A stretch of DNA of 64,000 nucleotides from Metasolibacillus meyeri (GTDB lineage: Bacteria; Bacillota; Bacilli; Bacillales_A; Planococcaceae): contig NZ_PYWN01000042.1 of NCBI RefSeq assembly GCF_003049505.1, positions 49,098 through 113,097 on the forward strand, given 5' to 3'. A model generated the notes under the pieces. It did not search any database and was not told where the DNA came from. It saw only the letters and a program-made list of their open reading frames with translations. This document shows, in pieces, positions 37,566 through 46,452 of this stretch. Position 1 is the stretch's first letter. Each line of letters begins with the position of its first letter. Position numbers and translations under genes: made by a program.

Positions 37566-37627
37566 TTTTGTGCGAAAGCGTAGCGTCAGCGGCAATCTTT
37601 TATGTGCCGCAAGCAAAGTGACAAGTA
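37566..37627. repeat. diverged pair of the GCGAAAGCGAAGCG repeat
   Basis: GTGCGAAAGCGTAGCGTCAG (in 37566-37596) matches the repeat at 300-367 with a few changes. About 32 bp later GTGCCGCAAGCAAAGTGACA is a more decayed second unit, so the tandem layout is kept. Confidence 0.65.
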
Positions 37628-37636
37628 CAGAATGTG

Positions 37637-37722
37637 AAGTGCTTAACTTATGTTCCTTTATCATCAATCAGGACGAAACATGCGAAAACGCTCATTGATT
37701 GAAGGATCACTATATAATGATT
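37637..37722 (+). repeat. dispersed intergenic repeat, copy 3
   Basis: Reads AATGTGAAGTGCTTAACTTA, TGTTCCTTTATCATCAATCAG, ATGCGAAAACG and CATTGATTGAAGGATCACTATA, aligned with copies 1 and 2. It sits in the 387-bp DMT-lrp gap. Its TTGAAG (37699-37704) is 17 bp from TATAAT (37722-37727), so it may supply a -35 for the lrp-like gene. Confidence 0.75.
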
Positions 37723-37727
37723 ATAAT
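37699..37727 (+). promoter_or_regulatory. candidate sigma-A promoter of the Lrp-like gene
   Basis: TTGAAG (37699-37704), 17-bp spacer, TATAAT (37722-37727), about 147 bp before the ATG. Confidence 0.45.
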
Positions 37728-37873
37728 TGATATATGTATAATACAAAATAATGTTTTTTCATTTTGAATAAAAACAAAATAAAGTTAGTTTAAGTTTAAT
37801 ATTGATGAAATAACATTCGGAATATATACTGGATATAACCTATATTTTGAATGATTATTAAGGAGGGAATTTT

Positions 37874-38365
37874 ATGGAGTCCTATGGAAGTAAAGTATTA
37901 GATGCAATTGATATTGAAATTTTGGACTTGCTTCAAAAAGAATCACATATTAGTAATGCTGAATTAGCAAGACGTGTCAATTTATCATCGCCAGCTACAC
38001 ATACTAGAATTAAAAGGCTAGAGAATGAAGGCTTTGTTGAACGGCAAGTAGCTATTTTAAATCAGGAAAAACTTGGATTTGATTTGCTCTGCTATATTTT
38101 TATTAGTACAAATATCCATCAATCTGAACTGCTAGAAAAGATTGAAAATGCGCTAGCGACAATGCCTGAAATATTAGAGTGTCATTGTTTAACTGGTGAG
38201 CATGATTATTTATTAAAAGCGGTCATTCGGGATAGAAAAGAGTTAGATTATTTTATAAGGAAATTAAATAAGCTGGGCATATCTAAAATACAAACAAATT
38301 TATCCTTGAGGGAAGTTAAAAACTCTACCATTTTACCAATAATAGACGATGAGAAATCTAATTGA
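37874..38365 (+). CDS. Lrp/AsnC family transcriptional regulator
   Basis: 163 residues. N-terminal winged HTH (DIEILDLLQKESHISNAELARRVNLS..., HTRIKRLENEGFVERQ) and C-terminal RAM ligand domain (ECHCLTGEHDYLLKAVIRDRKELDYFI). AAGGAGG before the ATG. Probable regulator of the divergent DMT permease and of itself (inference). Confidence 0.9.
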   Translation: MESYGSKVLDAIDIEILDLLQKESHISNAELARRVNLSSPATHTRIKRLENEGFVERQVAILNQEKLGFDLLCYIFISTNIHQSELLEKIENALATMPEILECHCLTGEHDYLLKAVIRDRKELDYFIRKLNKLGISKIQTNLSLREVKNSTILPIIDDEKSN

Positions 38366-38389
38366 AGGTAACTCAAGCTACATATATAA

Positions 38390-38430
38390 AAAAGTCCTCT
38401 ACCCAAGAAATTTCAGGTTAGAGGACTTTT
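38390..38430. terminator. terminator between lrp-like and ctaM-like genes
   Basis: AAAAGTCCTCTA/TAGAGGACTTTT (38390-38401/38419-38430). Confidence 0.8.
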
Positions 38431-38469
38431 CAATTTTTACGCTATAATATCTTTTGTAGTTCGGACTTA

Positions 38470-38931
38470 CTAAAGCCCTAAAATTGCCTTAATCACTGAA
38501 GTCGTTTCTCCGCCTTTATAAATAACATATAGCAGCATGTATACCGCTACACCAGTAATTGCGACGAAAAACCAAATAAGGCTTGTAATTGGTCCGATAC
38601 GGCGATGCAATTTTAAGTTTGTTTTTAAACCAGATAAAATACTAACAATCCCAAATACTGCTCCAACAGTAGCTAAAATAATATGGAAAACCAAAAAGAA
38701 GGTATAGTATATTTTTACTTCATCTGGTCCACCAAAGGCCGTATTTCCAACAAAAATTGTACGCGATGCATAAATAATAAAGAAGATTAACGCAGCTACA
38801 CCTGCTGCTAGCATTACTTTTTTATGTGCCTCGATTTTTCGCTTATAGATTAAATACCAGCCAATCGCAACTAAAACGGCACTAATTACGATAAAAGTTG
38901 TACTGATTGTAGGTAAAAGTGGTACACCCAT
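38470..38931 (-). CDS. ctaM: DUF420 membrane protein (CtaM/YozB-like)
   Basis: 153 residues, four or five helices, with conserved His (FFLVFHIILATVG; LKLHRRIGPITSLIW). DUF420 proteins (CtaM in Staphylococcus, YozB in Bacillus) are needed to mature haem-A cytochrome oxidases. It is 23 bp after ctaG, so likely one operon. Confidence 0.8.
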   Translation of the reverse strand: MGVPLLPTISTTFIVISAVLVAIGWYLIYKRKIEAHKKVMLAAGVAALIFFIIYASRTIFVGNTAFGGPDEVKIYYTFFLVFHIILATVGAVFGIVSILSGLKTNLKLHRRIGPITSLIWFFVAITGVAVYMLLYVIYKGGETTSVIKAILGL

Positions 38932-38954
38932 TTCCCATTCTCCAATTCTCTATC

Positions 38955-39869
38955 TTATTTATAAATCGTTTGCTGTTGAAATTCCTTTAAAGCATTAGCT
39001 GTAATTTCGTCAGGGTCTTTTCTTTCACTATTCCACCACTTACGGAAAACTCTAGCTAAAATAACAGCAAAAATAATTTCCTGAATAATTTTCATCAAAA
39101 CGCCACCAACTTGCTGATCACTCAATGGACTCATCGAAGAAAATAACTCTGGCCCTGATAATGATAACCCTGATAATGTTGATTGAGGCACACATAGCTC
39201 CATTGCCTTCAACCATACATCAGCATCTGTATATGTTGCATACATTGGGTTTGATGCAAAAATAATTAAGGCACAGGCTGGCGTAATTAATACTGCATTT
39301 CCGATTATATAAGCAATTTTATATAATGGCTTAAGCTGATGCTGCCCTTCAACTGTATTTAATAAAGGCCAGTACATGAAAACTGCAGCAACAAATAAAA
39401 CGAATGTGTATAAGCCATGCGCTGTTTCACTCAGCTTAATCGTATCAAAAATAGATGGGATATGATAAAACGAGAACAATGCGATAAAAAGAAAAATTGC
39501 AACTAATGGCTGTGTAAAGATTTTAAAAACCTTTCTTACAACAGGGGCATTGACTACGACACTCCACACCCACCAAGGTATCCCTTTAATCAAAAATATA
39601 GGCACTAACAATAATAAAAATGCCATTTGGATCATATGCACTGTAAACATAATATGACCTAATAAATCGACGGGAGAGCCTTTAATAACATAAAGAACAA
39701 TCATAGCTAATAGAAAATAAATAGCCTCGCTTTTTTTCAAAGGCTCACTTACTTTAAAATCTTTTCGCCATGTAACCGTTACTAAAAAATAGATAACTGT
39801 TAAAAATATTATAACACCTATAAAATAAGGACTCCACAATGCCTGAAATCCAAAAATACTCAATGGCAT
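38955..39869 (-). CDS. ctaG: cytochrome caa3 oxidase assembly factor CtaG
   Basis: 304 residues, about seven helices, of the caa3_CtaG family that helps insert copper into subunit I. Helix motifs HIMFTVHMIQMAFLLLLVPIF, LFSFYHIPSIFD and SPLSDQQVGGVLMKIIQEI are typical. In B. subtilis ctaG follows ctaF directly; here dapF-dapL on the other strand sits between. Confidence 0.92.
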   Translation of the reverse strand: MPLSIFGFQALWSPYFIGVIIFLTVIYFLVTVTWRKDFKVSEPLKKSEAIYFLLAMIVLYVIKGSPVDLLGHIMFTVHMIQMAFLLLLVPIFLIKGIPWWVWSVVVNAPVVRKVFKIFTQPLVAIFLFIALFSFYHIPSIFDTIKLSETAHGLYTFVLFVAAVFMYWPLLNTVEGQHQLKPLYKIAYIIGNAVLITPACALIIFASNPMYATYTDADVWLKAMELCVPQSTLSGLSLSGPELFSSMSPLSDQQVGGVLMKIIQEIIFAVILARVFRKWWNSERKDPDEITANALKEFQQQTIYK

Positions 39870-40031
39870 ACTACCGCGCTCCTTTTACTTCAATACTTCT
39901 ATTATAAAGTGCCATAAGCCATAACATCAATAGAAGAACTATGACAATTACAGCAATTTTCAAGTCAAGATGGCTCAAATGGCAATACGTTTTGGCATAA
40001 TACCTATCTAATTTTAGAATTAGTTCTATTG

Positions 40032-40071
40032 TTGACAGCAAAACAACATGTGCTGTATGCTTTTAGCACAT
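40032..40071 (+). promoter_or_regulatory. candidate dapF-dapL promoter with overlapping operator
   Basis: TTGACA (40032-40037), 18-bp spacer, TATGCT (40056-40061). An inverted repeat ATGTGCT-N10-AGCACAT (40048-40054/40065-40071) straddles the -10, as a repressor site might. It leaves a leader of about 260 nt before dapF. The rest of the gap 39870-40330 shows nothing but the hairpin at 40174. Confidence 0.5.
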
Positions 40072-40171
40072 TAAACAAAGTTAAATAGTATGAAATATAT
40101 TCCTTTGCTTTATCACTAAAAAATGTGGTTGCTAGAAGAAATACCATTTTCTAAAATGAATATGCTAATTA

Positions 40172-40202
40172 TTCTGCTTTTTTAAACATAGGCTAAAAAA
40201 GC
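40172..40202. repeat. leader hairpin upstream of dapF
   Basis: Stem CTGCTTTTTT with AAAAAAGCAG around an AAACATAGGCT loop, in the dapF leader. It is not followed by a T-run on the plus strand. Possible leader structure; no known lysine riboswitch or T-box signature was found. Confidence 0.5.
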
Positions 40203-40330
40203 AGCTGATTTCTGTTGCCTTGGGTGAATAGCCTTCTTTAGAAATATTACAACCACAGATTAACCTCGAGTTATCGTGATAAACCATCCCTTTGTTTAAT
40301 TTCACAAAACAATCTAGAAAGGGTGAATTT

Positions 40331-41170
40331 ATGGAATTAAAATTCACAAAAATGCACGGTCTAGGAAATGACTATATTTATATCAACTGCTTTGACACTG
40401 TAATTGAATCTCCTGAAACGCTTGCTATCACGCTTTCTGATAGACATTTCGGCATCGGGGGTGATGGCATTGTTTTAATAATGCCGTCAAGTATAGCTGA
40501 TGCGAAAATGCGCATGTTTAATCTTGATGGCAGTGAAGGGAAAATGTGTGGAAATGCTATAAGATGTGTCGCTAAATATTTATATGATAACACAATTGTA
40601 GCAAAGGAAGAACTAACTATTGAAACACTTTCTGGTGTTAAAACGTTGAGCCTGTACATAGAAAATGGGCTTGTAGAAAAGGTGAAGGTCGACATGGGGA
40701 AAGCTGAGCTTATCCCTGAAAAAATTCCCGTTCTACTAGAAGGAGAAAGCATTATCGCAAGTCCTATAACAGTCGGCACAGAAAATTATGAAATTACCTG
40801 TGTTTCAATGGGCAATCCACATTGTGTTGTATTTTGTCATGATGTGGACAATGTAAAGCTGTCAGAAATTGGCCCTTTATTTGAGCACAACGCCCTCTTC
40901 CCTGACCGCATCAACACAGAGTTTATCGAAGTGGTAGAGCGCAATCGTTTAAAAATGAGAGTGTGGGAACGTGGTAGTGGTGAAACGCTTGCCTGCGGGA
41001 CTGGAGCATGTGCCTCAGCTGTTGCAGCGGTGTTAAATGGACACTGCGAGAAAAACTCGGATATAGATGTTGAGCTTTTAGGTGGCGTCCTTACAATTCA
41101 TTATACTGATGACACGGTATTTATGACAGGCAGCTGTACAAAAGTATTTGAAGGTACAATTAATATATAA
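40331..41170 (+). CDS. dapF: diaminopimelate epimerase
   Basis: 279 residues from the ATG at 40331 (AAAGGG upstream). Converts LL-DAP to meso-DAP. Both catalytic Cys are present: C73 in KMCGNAIRC and C222 in LACGTGACAS; also MHGLGNDYIYIN and HFGIGGDGIVLI. It is followed 31 bp later by dapL, giving the last two steps of the DAP pathway in one operon. Confidence 0.96.
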   Translation: MELKFTKMHGLGNDYIYINCFDTVIESPETLAITLSDRHFGIGGDGIVLIMPSSIADAKMRMFNLDGSEGKMCGNAIRCVAKYLYDNTIVAKEELTIETLSGVKTLSLYIENGLVEKVKVDMGKAELIPEKIPVLLEGESIIASPITVGTENYEITCVSMGNPHCVVFCHDVDNVKLSEIGPLFEHNALFPDRINTEFIEVVERNRLKMRVWERGSGETLACGTGACASAVAAVLNGHCEKNSDIDVELLGGVLTIHYTDDTVFMTGSCTKVFEGTINI

Positions 41171-41201
41171 GCCAGAGAGCAATCACAAGGAGGACGACAG
41201 A

Positions 41202-42380
41202 TTGAATATTAATCAAAATTATTTAGCGCTTCAAGATAGCTACCTTTTTTCTCTTGTAACACAAAAGGTAAACGCATTTAAAGAACAAAATCCTACAAAA
41301 GAAGTGATTCGACTTGGCATAGGTGATGTCACTTTACCACTTGCTCCTGCTGTTGTAGAAGCAATGCACAAGGCTGTTGCTGAGCAAGGCGAGAAAAGTA
41401 CGTTTAAAGGCTATGGTGAAGAACAAGGCTATGAATTCCTTCGTCAAACGATTAGTAATTATTACGCTAAAAAGAACGTCACTCTTTCCAATACAGAAAT
41501 TTTTATAAGCGATGGTGCCAAAAGTGATATCGGAAACATTCTTGATATTTTCGATATTAATAATACCGTTCTTGTTCCTGACCCTGTCTATCCTGTTTAC
41601 GTAGATACAAACATAATGGTAGGAAGAACGATTATTTATTCAAATGGTGCTGAGGAAAATAGCTTCCTTCCCCTTCCTGATGAAAATACAAAAGCAGATA
41701 TTATTTATCTTTGCTCACCAAACAACCCTACTGGAGCAGTTTACAATAAAGAACAGTTAGAAAGCTGGGTATCCTATGCATTGCAACATGATGCTGTGAT
41801 TCTTTTTGATAGTGCATATGAGGCATTCGTTCAAGATGAAAGCTTACCTACAAGCATCTATCAAATTGAAGGGGCAGAAAAATGCGCTATCGAATTTTGC
41901 TCTCTTTCCAAAACTGCGGGCTTCACAGGTACACGCTGTGGCTATACGGTCGTTCCACATGCACTTGTCAAAGATAACACATCACTTAATAAACTGTGGT
42001 TAAGAAGACAAACAACAAAGTTCAATGGCGTACCATACATTATACAAAAAGGCGCAGAGGCTGTCTTTTCAGACGATGGACTAAAGCAAACCCAAGAAAA
42101 TATCTCCTATTACATGGAAAATGCAAAGCTAATTTCTGAAACATTAAAAGAGCTAAACATTTGGCATGTTGGCGGTGAAAACTCTCCATATATTTGGCTT
42201 AAATGTCCAGATAATATGAACTCATGGGATTATTTTGATTACCTTTTGGAAAATGCACAAGTTGTTGGTACACCAGGGGCAGGATTCGGCTCGAATGGTG
42301 AAGGCTTCTTCAGGCTTTCCGCTTTTGGCGATAGAGTCAATGTTGTAGAAGCTATGAAAAGAATTCGTAACCTTAAATAA
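41202..42380 (+). CDS. dapL: LL-diaminopimelate aminotransferase
   Basis: 392 residues, fold-type I PLP enzyme that makes LL-DAP directly from tetrahydrodipicolinate and glutamate, bypassing the succinyl/acetyl branch. RLGIGDVTLPLAP, FKGYGEEQGYEFLR, VPDPVYPVYVDTN, CSPNNPTGAVY and Schiff-base K237 in FCSLSKTAGFTGTRCGY match DapL. The TTG at 41202 follows AAGGAGG by 8 nt; a frame from 41148 overlaps dapF and lacks this site. DapL is unusual in Bacillaceae, which mostly use the acetylase branch. Confidence 0.93.
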   Translation: MNINQNYLALQDSYLFSLVTQKVNAFKEQNPTKEVIRLGIGDVTLPLAPAVVEAMHKAVAEQGEKSTFKGYGEEQGYEFLRQTISNYYAKKNVTLSNTEIFISDGAKSDIGNILDIFDINNTVLVPDPVYPVYVDTNIMVGRTIIYSNGAEENSFLPLPDENTKADIIYLCSPNNPTGAVYNKEQLESWVSYALQHDAVILFDSAYEAFVQDESLPTSIYQIEGAEKCAIEFCSLSKTAGFTGTRCGYTVVPHALVKDNTSLNKLWLRRQTTKFNGVPYIIQKGAEAVFSDDGLKQTQENISYYMENAKLISETLKELNIWHVGGENSPYIWLKCPDNMNSWDYFDYLLENAQVVGTPGAGFGSNGEGFFRLSAFGDRVNVVEAMKRIRNLK

Positions 42381-42390
42381 AATATATACA

Positions 42391-42425
42391 AAAAGCTGTC
42401 GAGAAATTAATTCCCGACAGCTTTT
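42391..42425. terminator. convergent terminator dapL/ctaF
   Basis: AAAAGCTGTCG/CGACAGCTTTT (42391-42401/42415-42425) followed by T-runs. Confidence 0.8.
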
Positions 42426-42429
42426 TTAA

Positions 42430-42771
42430 TTACCACCAAATAATTGTTAAGAAACATAGGAAGAATGTAAAGGCGATTAAAGCGCCGCCCCACATGAAGA
42501 ATGAAATAACTCCAATGTGATGACCATTCTTATCATCCATATGCATAAATGCGTACAACTGTTGTACTACTTGGATACCTGCTAATAAAAGAATTACAGG
42601 TTTCACAAAGTTTGGTGAAAAATCTGCTAGTGCTGCTGCAAATGCGACGAAAGTTAATAAAATCATAAGCGCAAATTGCGTTACTTGTGAACGCATTTTA
42701 GCTGCATTTGCTTTGCGGTAATATTCTTGTTGAACTTGAGTTCGAGCTTCGAAATGTGTATCGTGTGCCAT
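42430..42771 (-). CDS. ctaF: cytochrome c oxidase subunit IV CtaF
   Basis: 113 residues with three helices (FALMILLTFVAFAAALADF, PVILLLAGIQVVQQLYAFMHM, FFMWGGALIAFTFFLCFLTIIWW). The small COX4-type subunit of the caa3 oxidase. One base separates it from ctaE. Confidence 0.93.
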   Translation of the reverse strand: MAHDTHFEARTQVQQEYYRKANAAKMRSQVTQFALMILLTFVAFAAALADFSPNFVKPVILLLAGIQVVQQLYAFMHMDDKNGHHIGVISFFMWGGALIAFTFFLCFLTIIWW

Positions 42772-42772
42772 A

Positions 42773-43408
42773 TTATCCCAACACTCCCATCAAGTAAACT
42801 ACAGTAAAGATGAATACCCAAACAACGTCAATAAAGTGCCAGTAAAGAGATGCAATAAAGTACTTCGGTGCGTTGTATAAGTTTAATCCACGCTTCATAT
42901 TACGGAAAATTAAACTAGAAATCCATACTAAACCGATAATAACGTGTAAACCATGCGTTCCTACTAAAGTAAAGAATGCAGAAGAATACGCTGAATGTGT
43001 ATAACCAAAACCGATGTGTACATAATGATAGAACTCATAAATTTCAAGAGATAGGAAACCTATACCTAAAATTACTGTAATACCCATCCACGTTTGTACA
43101 CCTTTAAAGTTAAAGTTTTTCATATGGTACATCGCGTAAACTGATGTTAATGATGATGTTAACAGTAACATCGTCATGGCAAATGCTAAAGGCAACTCAT
43201 AAAGTGCCTTCGCTGAGTATTTTGATAAGTCCATACCAGCAGGACCTGAATCCTTTAACGCTAAGTATGTTGCAAAAAGACTTGCGAACAGAACTACTTC
43301 ACAGGCAAGGAAAATCCAAAAGCCAACAAACTTATTTTTCCCTTCCAATGTTGCTTGTTCAGCATGTTCAGGCCAATTTTGAGGAGTGAATTTAGTATTT
43401 AAATCCAT
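42773..43408 (-). CDS. ctaE: cytochrome c oxidase subunit III CtaE
   Basis: 211 residues, five helices. FWIFLACEVVLFASLFATYLAL, GTHGLHVIIGLVW and YWHFIDVVWVFIFTVVYLMG are classic subunit III segments. Its ATG shares one base with the ctaD stop. Confidence 0.96.
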   Translation of the reverse strand: MDLNTKFTPQNWPEHAEQATLEGKNKFVGFWIFLACEVVLFASLFATYLALKDSGPAGMDLSKYSAKALYELPLAFAMTMLLLTSSLTSVYAMYHMKNFNFKGVQTWMGITVILGIGFLSLEIYEFYHYVHIGFGYTHSAYSSAFFTLVGTHGLHVIIGLVWISSLIFRNMKRGLNLYNAPKYFIASLYWHFIDVVWVFIFTVVYLMGVLG

Positions 43409-45348
43409 TAGTTGTTACCTCCTTTTTTACCTGCTGCACGGAATTGTGCTAAATCCTTTTCGATTGCTTCTACTTCAGCTAAGTGTACATGATAACCTAA
43501 GTCGTCTTTTAATGAACGAGTTATCATTGCACCAACTGTAATACCTAAACCTACAACAATTAAACCAACGGATAATGCTGGTGACACGCTAGTAGCTGTG
43601 CCAGCAATTGCTTGTTTGCCCCATGGACTATATAGTGCACCAAATGCAGCAATAAATGTACCGATTGAGATAATTAACGGTAAAATTGAGTTATTTGGCA
43701 TATGAATATCACCAAGTGGCTCGGCATATATCATACCTTCTTTATTTCCTTCATGCTTCTCAATCCAATATGGATCGTATCCACGTACAAGTGGCGTTTG
43801 CTTAAAGTTATAGAATGGTAGTGGCGTTTCAAGTGCCCACTCAAGTGAACGTCCATCTTCCCAGTAATCGCGACGATTAAGTGGCTCAGATTTAATTGAT
43901 AATAATACGTTAAGAACTAATAAAATTACACCTACACCCATCATTGCAGCACCGATTGTTGAAATCATGTTGAATAAATCCCAACCTTGGTTTGGCATAT
44001 ACGTGAATACACGACGTGGCATACCCATTAAGCCTAAGAAATGCTGTAAGAAGAATGTTAAATGGAATCCGATAAAGAATACCCAGAAAGTGATTACACC
44101 TAGCTTTTCATTTAAAGCACGGTTAAACATGATTGGCCAATAGAAATGAGCCGCTCCGAATAAAGCTGTAACGATACCACCTACGATTACATAGTGGAAG
44201 TGCGCTACGATAAAGTAAGAATCGTGTAATTGGTAATCAAGCGGTGCAGCAGCCTGCATAACCCCTGTTACCCCACCCGCTACGAATGACGGGATAAAAC
44301 CAAGTGCATAAAGCATTGGCACAGTAACCTTAATTGATCCACCCCAGATTGTTAAAATCCAGTTGAATACTTTCATACCAGTTGGTACGGCAATTGTCAT
44401 TGTTGCTACGGCGAAAATAGCGTTCGCTGTTGCACCAAGACCAGTTGTAAACATATGGTGAGCCCATACCATGAATCCTAAGAAACCGATTAAAATTGTT
44501 GCGAATACCATTGAAGAGTATCCAAATAAACGTTTACGAGCGAATACTGGAATAATTTCAGAGAATAAACCAAACGCTGGTAATACTAAAATATAAACTT
44601 CAGGGTGACCAAAGATCCAGAATAAATGCTCCCAAATAATTGTATTACCACCCATAGTATGCTCGAAGAAGTTAGCTCCAAACATACGGTCCACTAACAT
44701 TAAGAATAAACCTACAGTAAGTGGAGGGAATGCGAATAAAATTAATGTACTTGATACTAAAGATGTCCACGTAAATAGTGGCATACGCATAAATGTCATA
44801 CCTGGTGCACGCATCGTAATAATTGTTACGATAAAGTTGATACCCGAAATTAACGTACCAGCACCTGAAATTTGTAAACCAAGAACATAGAAGTCAATAC
44901 CATGTCCTGGAGAATATAAAGATAACGATGCATATGAAGTCCACCCTGCATCAGGCGCCCCACCTAAGAAGAATGATAGGTGAAGGAAAATAGCTCCTAG
45001 GAAGAACAACCAAAATCCTAGTGAGTTTAAGAATGGGAACGCTACGTCACGTGCCCCAATTTGTAACGGGACAATCGCATTCATAAATGCAAATAGTAAC
45101 GGTGTTGCTGCTAAGAATAACATCGTCGTACCATGCATTGTTAATAATTCATTGAAAGTACCCGCTGATACGAATGTACTTTCAGGGAACATAAGTTGGA
45201 AACGCATAAACAATGCTTCAAGTCCGGCAATCGCGAAGAATAGCGTACCAGCAGCTAAATACATAATGGCGATTTTTTTATGGTCGACTGTTGTTAAGTA
45301 GTCCCATACGTGTGCGCCAAAGCCTTTTTTCTGTGCAACAGAGCTCAC
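43408..45348 (-). CDS. ctaD: cytochrome c oxidase subunit I CtaD
   Basis: 646 residues, 12-14 helices. Haem-copper core: haem a His in LLTMHGTTMLF, CuB/cross-linked HPEVYILVLPAFG, WAHHMF and SYFIVAHFHYVIVGG, with K-channel-type residues. Catalytic proton-pumping subunit of the caa3 oxidase. A GTG at 45348 is preferred: GGAGG lies 8 nt upstream and would otherwise be read as codons of a TTG-initiated form at 45366. Confidence 0.97.
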   Translation of the reverse strand: MSSVAQKKGFGAHVWDYLTTVDHKKIAIMYLAAGTLFFAIAGLEALFMRFQLMFPESTFVSAGTFNELLTMHGTTMLFLAATPLLFAFMNAIVPLQIGARDVAFPFLNSLGFWLFFLGAIFLHLSFFLGGAPDAGWTSYASLSLYSPGHGIDFYVLGLQISGAGTLISGINFIVTIITMRAPGMTFMRMPLFTWTSLVSSTLILFAFPPLTVGLFLMLVDRMFGANFFEHTMGGNTIIWEHLFWIFGHPEVYILVLPAFGLFSEIIPVFARKRLFGYSSMVFATILIGFLGFMVWAHHMFTTGLGATANAIFAVATMTIAVPTGMKVFNWILTIWGGSIKVTVPMLYALGFIPSFVAGGVTGVMQAAAPLDYQLHDSYFIVAHFHYVIVGGIVTALFGAAHFYWPIMFNRALNEKLGVITFWVFFIGFHLTFFLQHFLGLMGMPRRVFTYMPNQGWDLFNMISTIGAAMMGVGVILLVLNVLLSIKSEPLNRRDYWEDGRSLEWALETPLPFYNFKQTPLVRGYDPYWIEKHEGNKEGMIYAEPLGDIHMPNNSILPLIISIGTFIAAFGALYSPWGKQAIAGTATSVSPALSVGLIVVGLGITVGAMITRSLKDDLGYHVHLAEVEAIEKDLAQFRAAGKKGGNN

Positions 45349-45384
45349 AACTTTAACCTCCTTCAAAGTTTCTATCTCTTGTAA

Positions 45385-46452
45385 TTATTTTTCTACTGAC
45401 AATGTCATTAAGTACTCAGCAATTGCTTGAGCTTCTGCCTCTGTAACATTATATTTACCAGTCATTAAGTTACCTGGTTTGTAGTACTCTGGGTCCATAA
45501 TCCAATCTGCTGTATCTTCCACAGTATGAGCCATGAAGCCAGCTACACGATTACGGTCACCAAACGTTGTTAAGTTTGGACCGAATGCGCCAGATACACC
45601 TGCACCTGAAATTGCGTGACAGCCTAAGCAGCTATTAGCAAACATCGCTTCACCTAAATCTGAAGACTCTGCTGATGCTGTATTTCCTTCAGTTGCTTGC
45701 ATTGCTGCTACCCAAGCTTTAAATGCCTCAGGCTCTAAAGCTTTTACTTTAAAGTCCATTAAAGCATGTGATGGTCCACAAAGCTCCGCACATTTACCAA
45801 AGAATACGCCTTCTTTTAAATCTTTAGATTCTTTATCAAATTGCAAGTAGAATTTGTTAATGTTCTCCACGTTTGTATCCATTTTACCACCTACTGCTGG
45901 AATCCAGAACGAGTGCTTAACATCTGCTGCAATTAAGTTAAAGTAAACTTTTTCATCAGTCGGCACAACTAACTCTTGTGCAGTGACAATTCCTTGGTTT
46001 GGATATTCAAATTCCCACCAATATAATTTTGCTGTTACGTTAACAGTTAAAGCTGTTTTCTCTCCATTTTCATCTACTTCTTCCATTGCAGCAACATCCG
46101 CAAATTTATAAGTAGCTGTTAGAACTGGAACAGAGATAATGATTAATAAAATAATTGGAATAACTGTCCAAATTACTTCTAGCGTGTGACTTCCTTCTAC
46201 TTGCTTCGGCATTACGTCTTCTCCGACTCTTGAGCGACGGAATTTAACAAATGCAAGTAAGTAAATTACTGAAACAATGATTACTACGATCGTCATGATG
46301 ACAGTTGTTAACAGCAAAAGATTCAATTGTTCTTTCCCTACTGCACCAGATGGTTTTAAAGTGGAAAGATGCTCTTCACCACAAGCTGCAAGGAATACTG
46401 TCATTACTGCCAAAAGTGAAAATAGACGCCATTTTTTAAGCCCTTTCATCAT
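45385..46452 (-). CDS. ctaC: cytochrome c oxidase subunit II with fused cytochrome c, CtaC
   Basis: 355 residues. Lipoprotein signal with lipobox LAAC, two helices, a cupredoxin domain with the CuA site (CAELCGPSHALM), and a C-terminal cytochrome c domain with CLGCH at 275-279 and probable axial Met330. The fusion defines a caa3 oxidase. First gene of ctaCDEF. Confidence 0.96.
   Translation of the reverse strand: MMKGLKKWRLFSLLAVMTVFLAACGEEHLSTLKPSGAVGKEQLNLLLLTTVIMTIVVIIVSVIYLLAFVKFRRSRVGEDVMPKQVEGSHTLEVIWTVIPIILLIIISVPVLTATYKFADVAAMEEVDENGEKTALTVNVTAKLYWWEFEYPNQGIVTAQELVVPTDEKVYFNLIAADVKHSFWIPAVGGKMDTNVENINKFYLQFDKESKDLKEGVFFGKCAELCGPSHALMDFKVKALEPEAFKAWVAAMQATEGNTASAESSDLGEAMFANSCLGCHAISGAGVSGAFGPNLTTFGDRNRVAGFMAHTVEDTADWIMDPEYYKPGNLMTGKYNVTEAEAQAIAEYLMTLSVEK

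Noticed and set aside
40157..40195. Sporulation sigma-G/K promoter (TGAATA ... CATAGGCTA)
   Set aside because: The spacer is 24 bp, too long for sigma-G, no proper -35 for sigma-K is seen, and CATAGGCTA lies in a hairpin loop.
40072..40330. Lysine riboswitch or T-box before dapF
   Set aside because: None of the conserved L-box elements or the T-box GGTGGTACCGCG motif is present in the leader.
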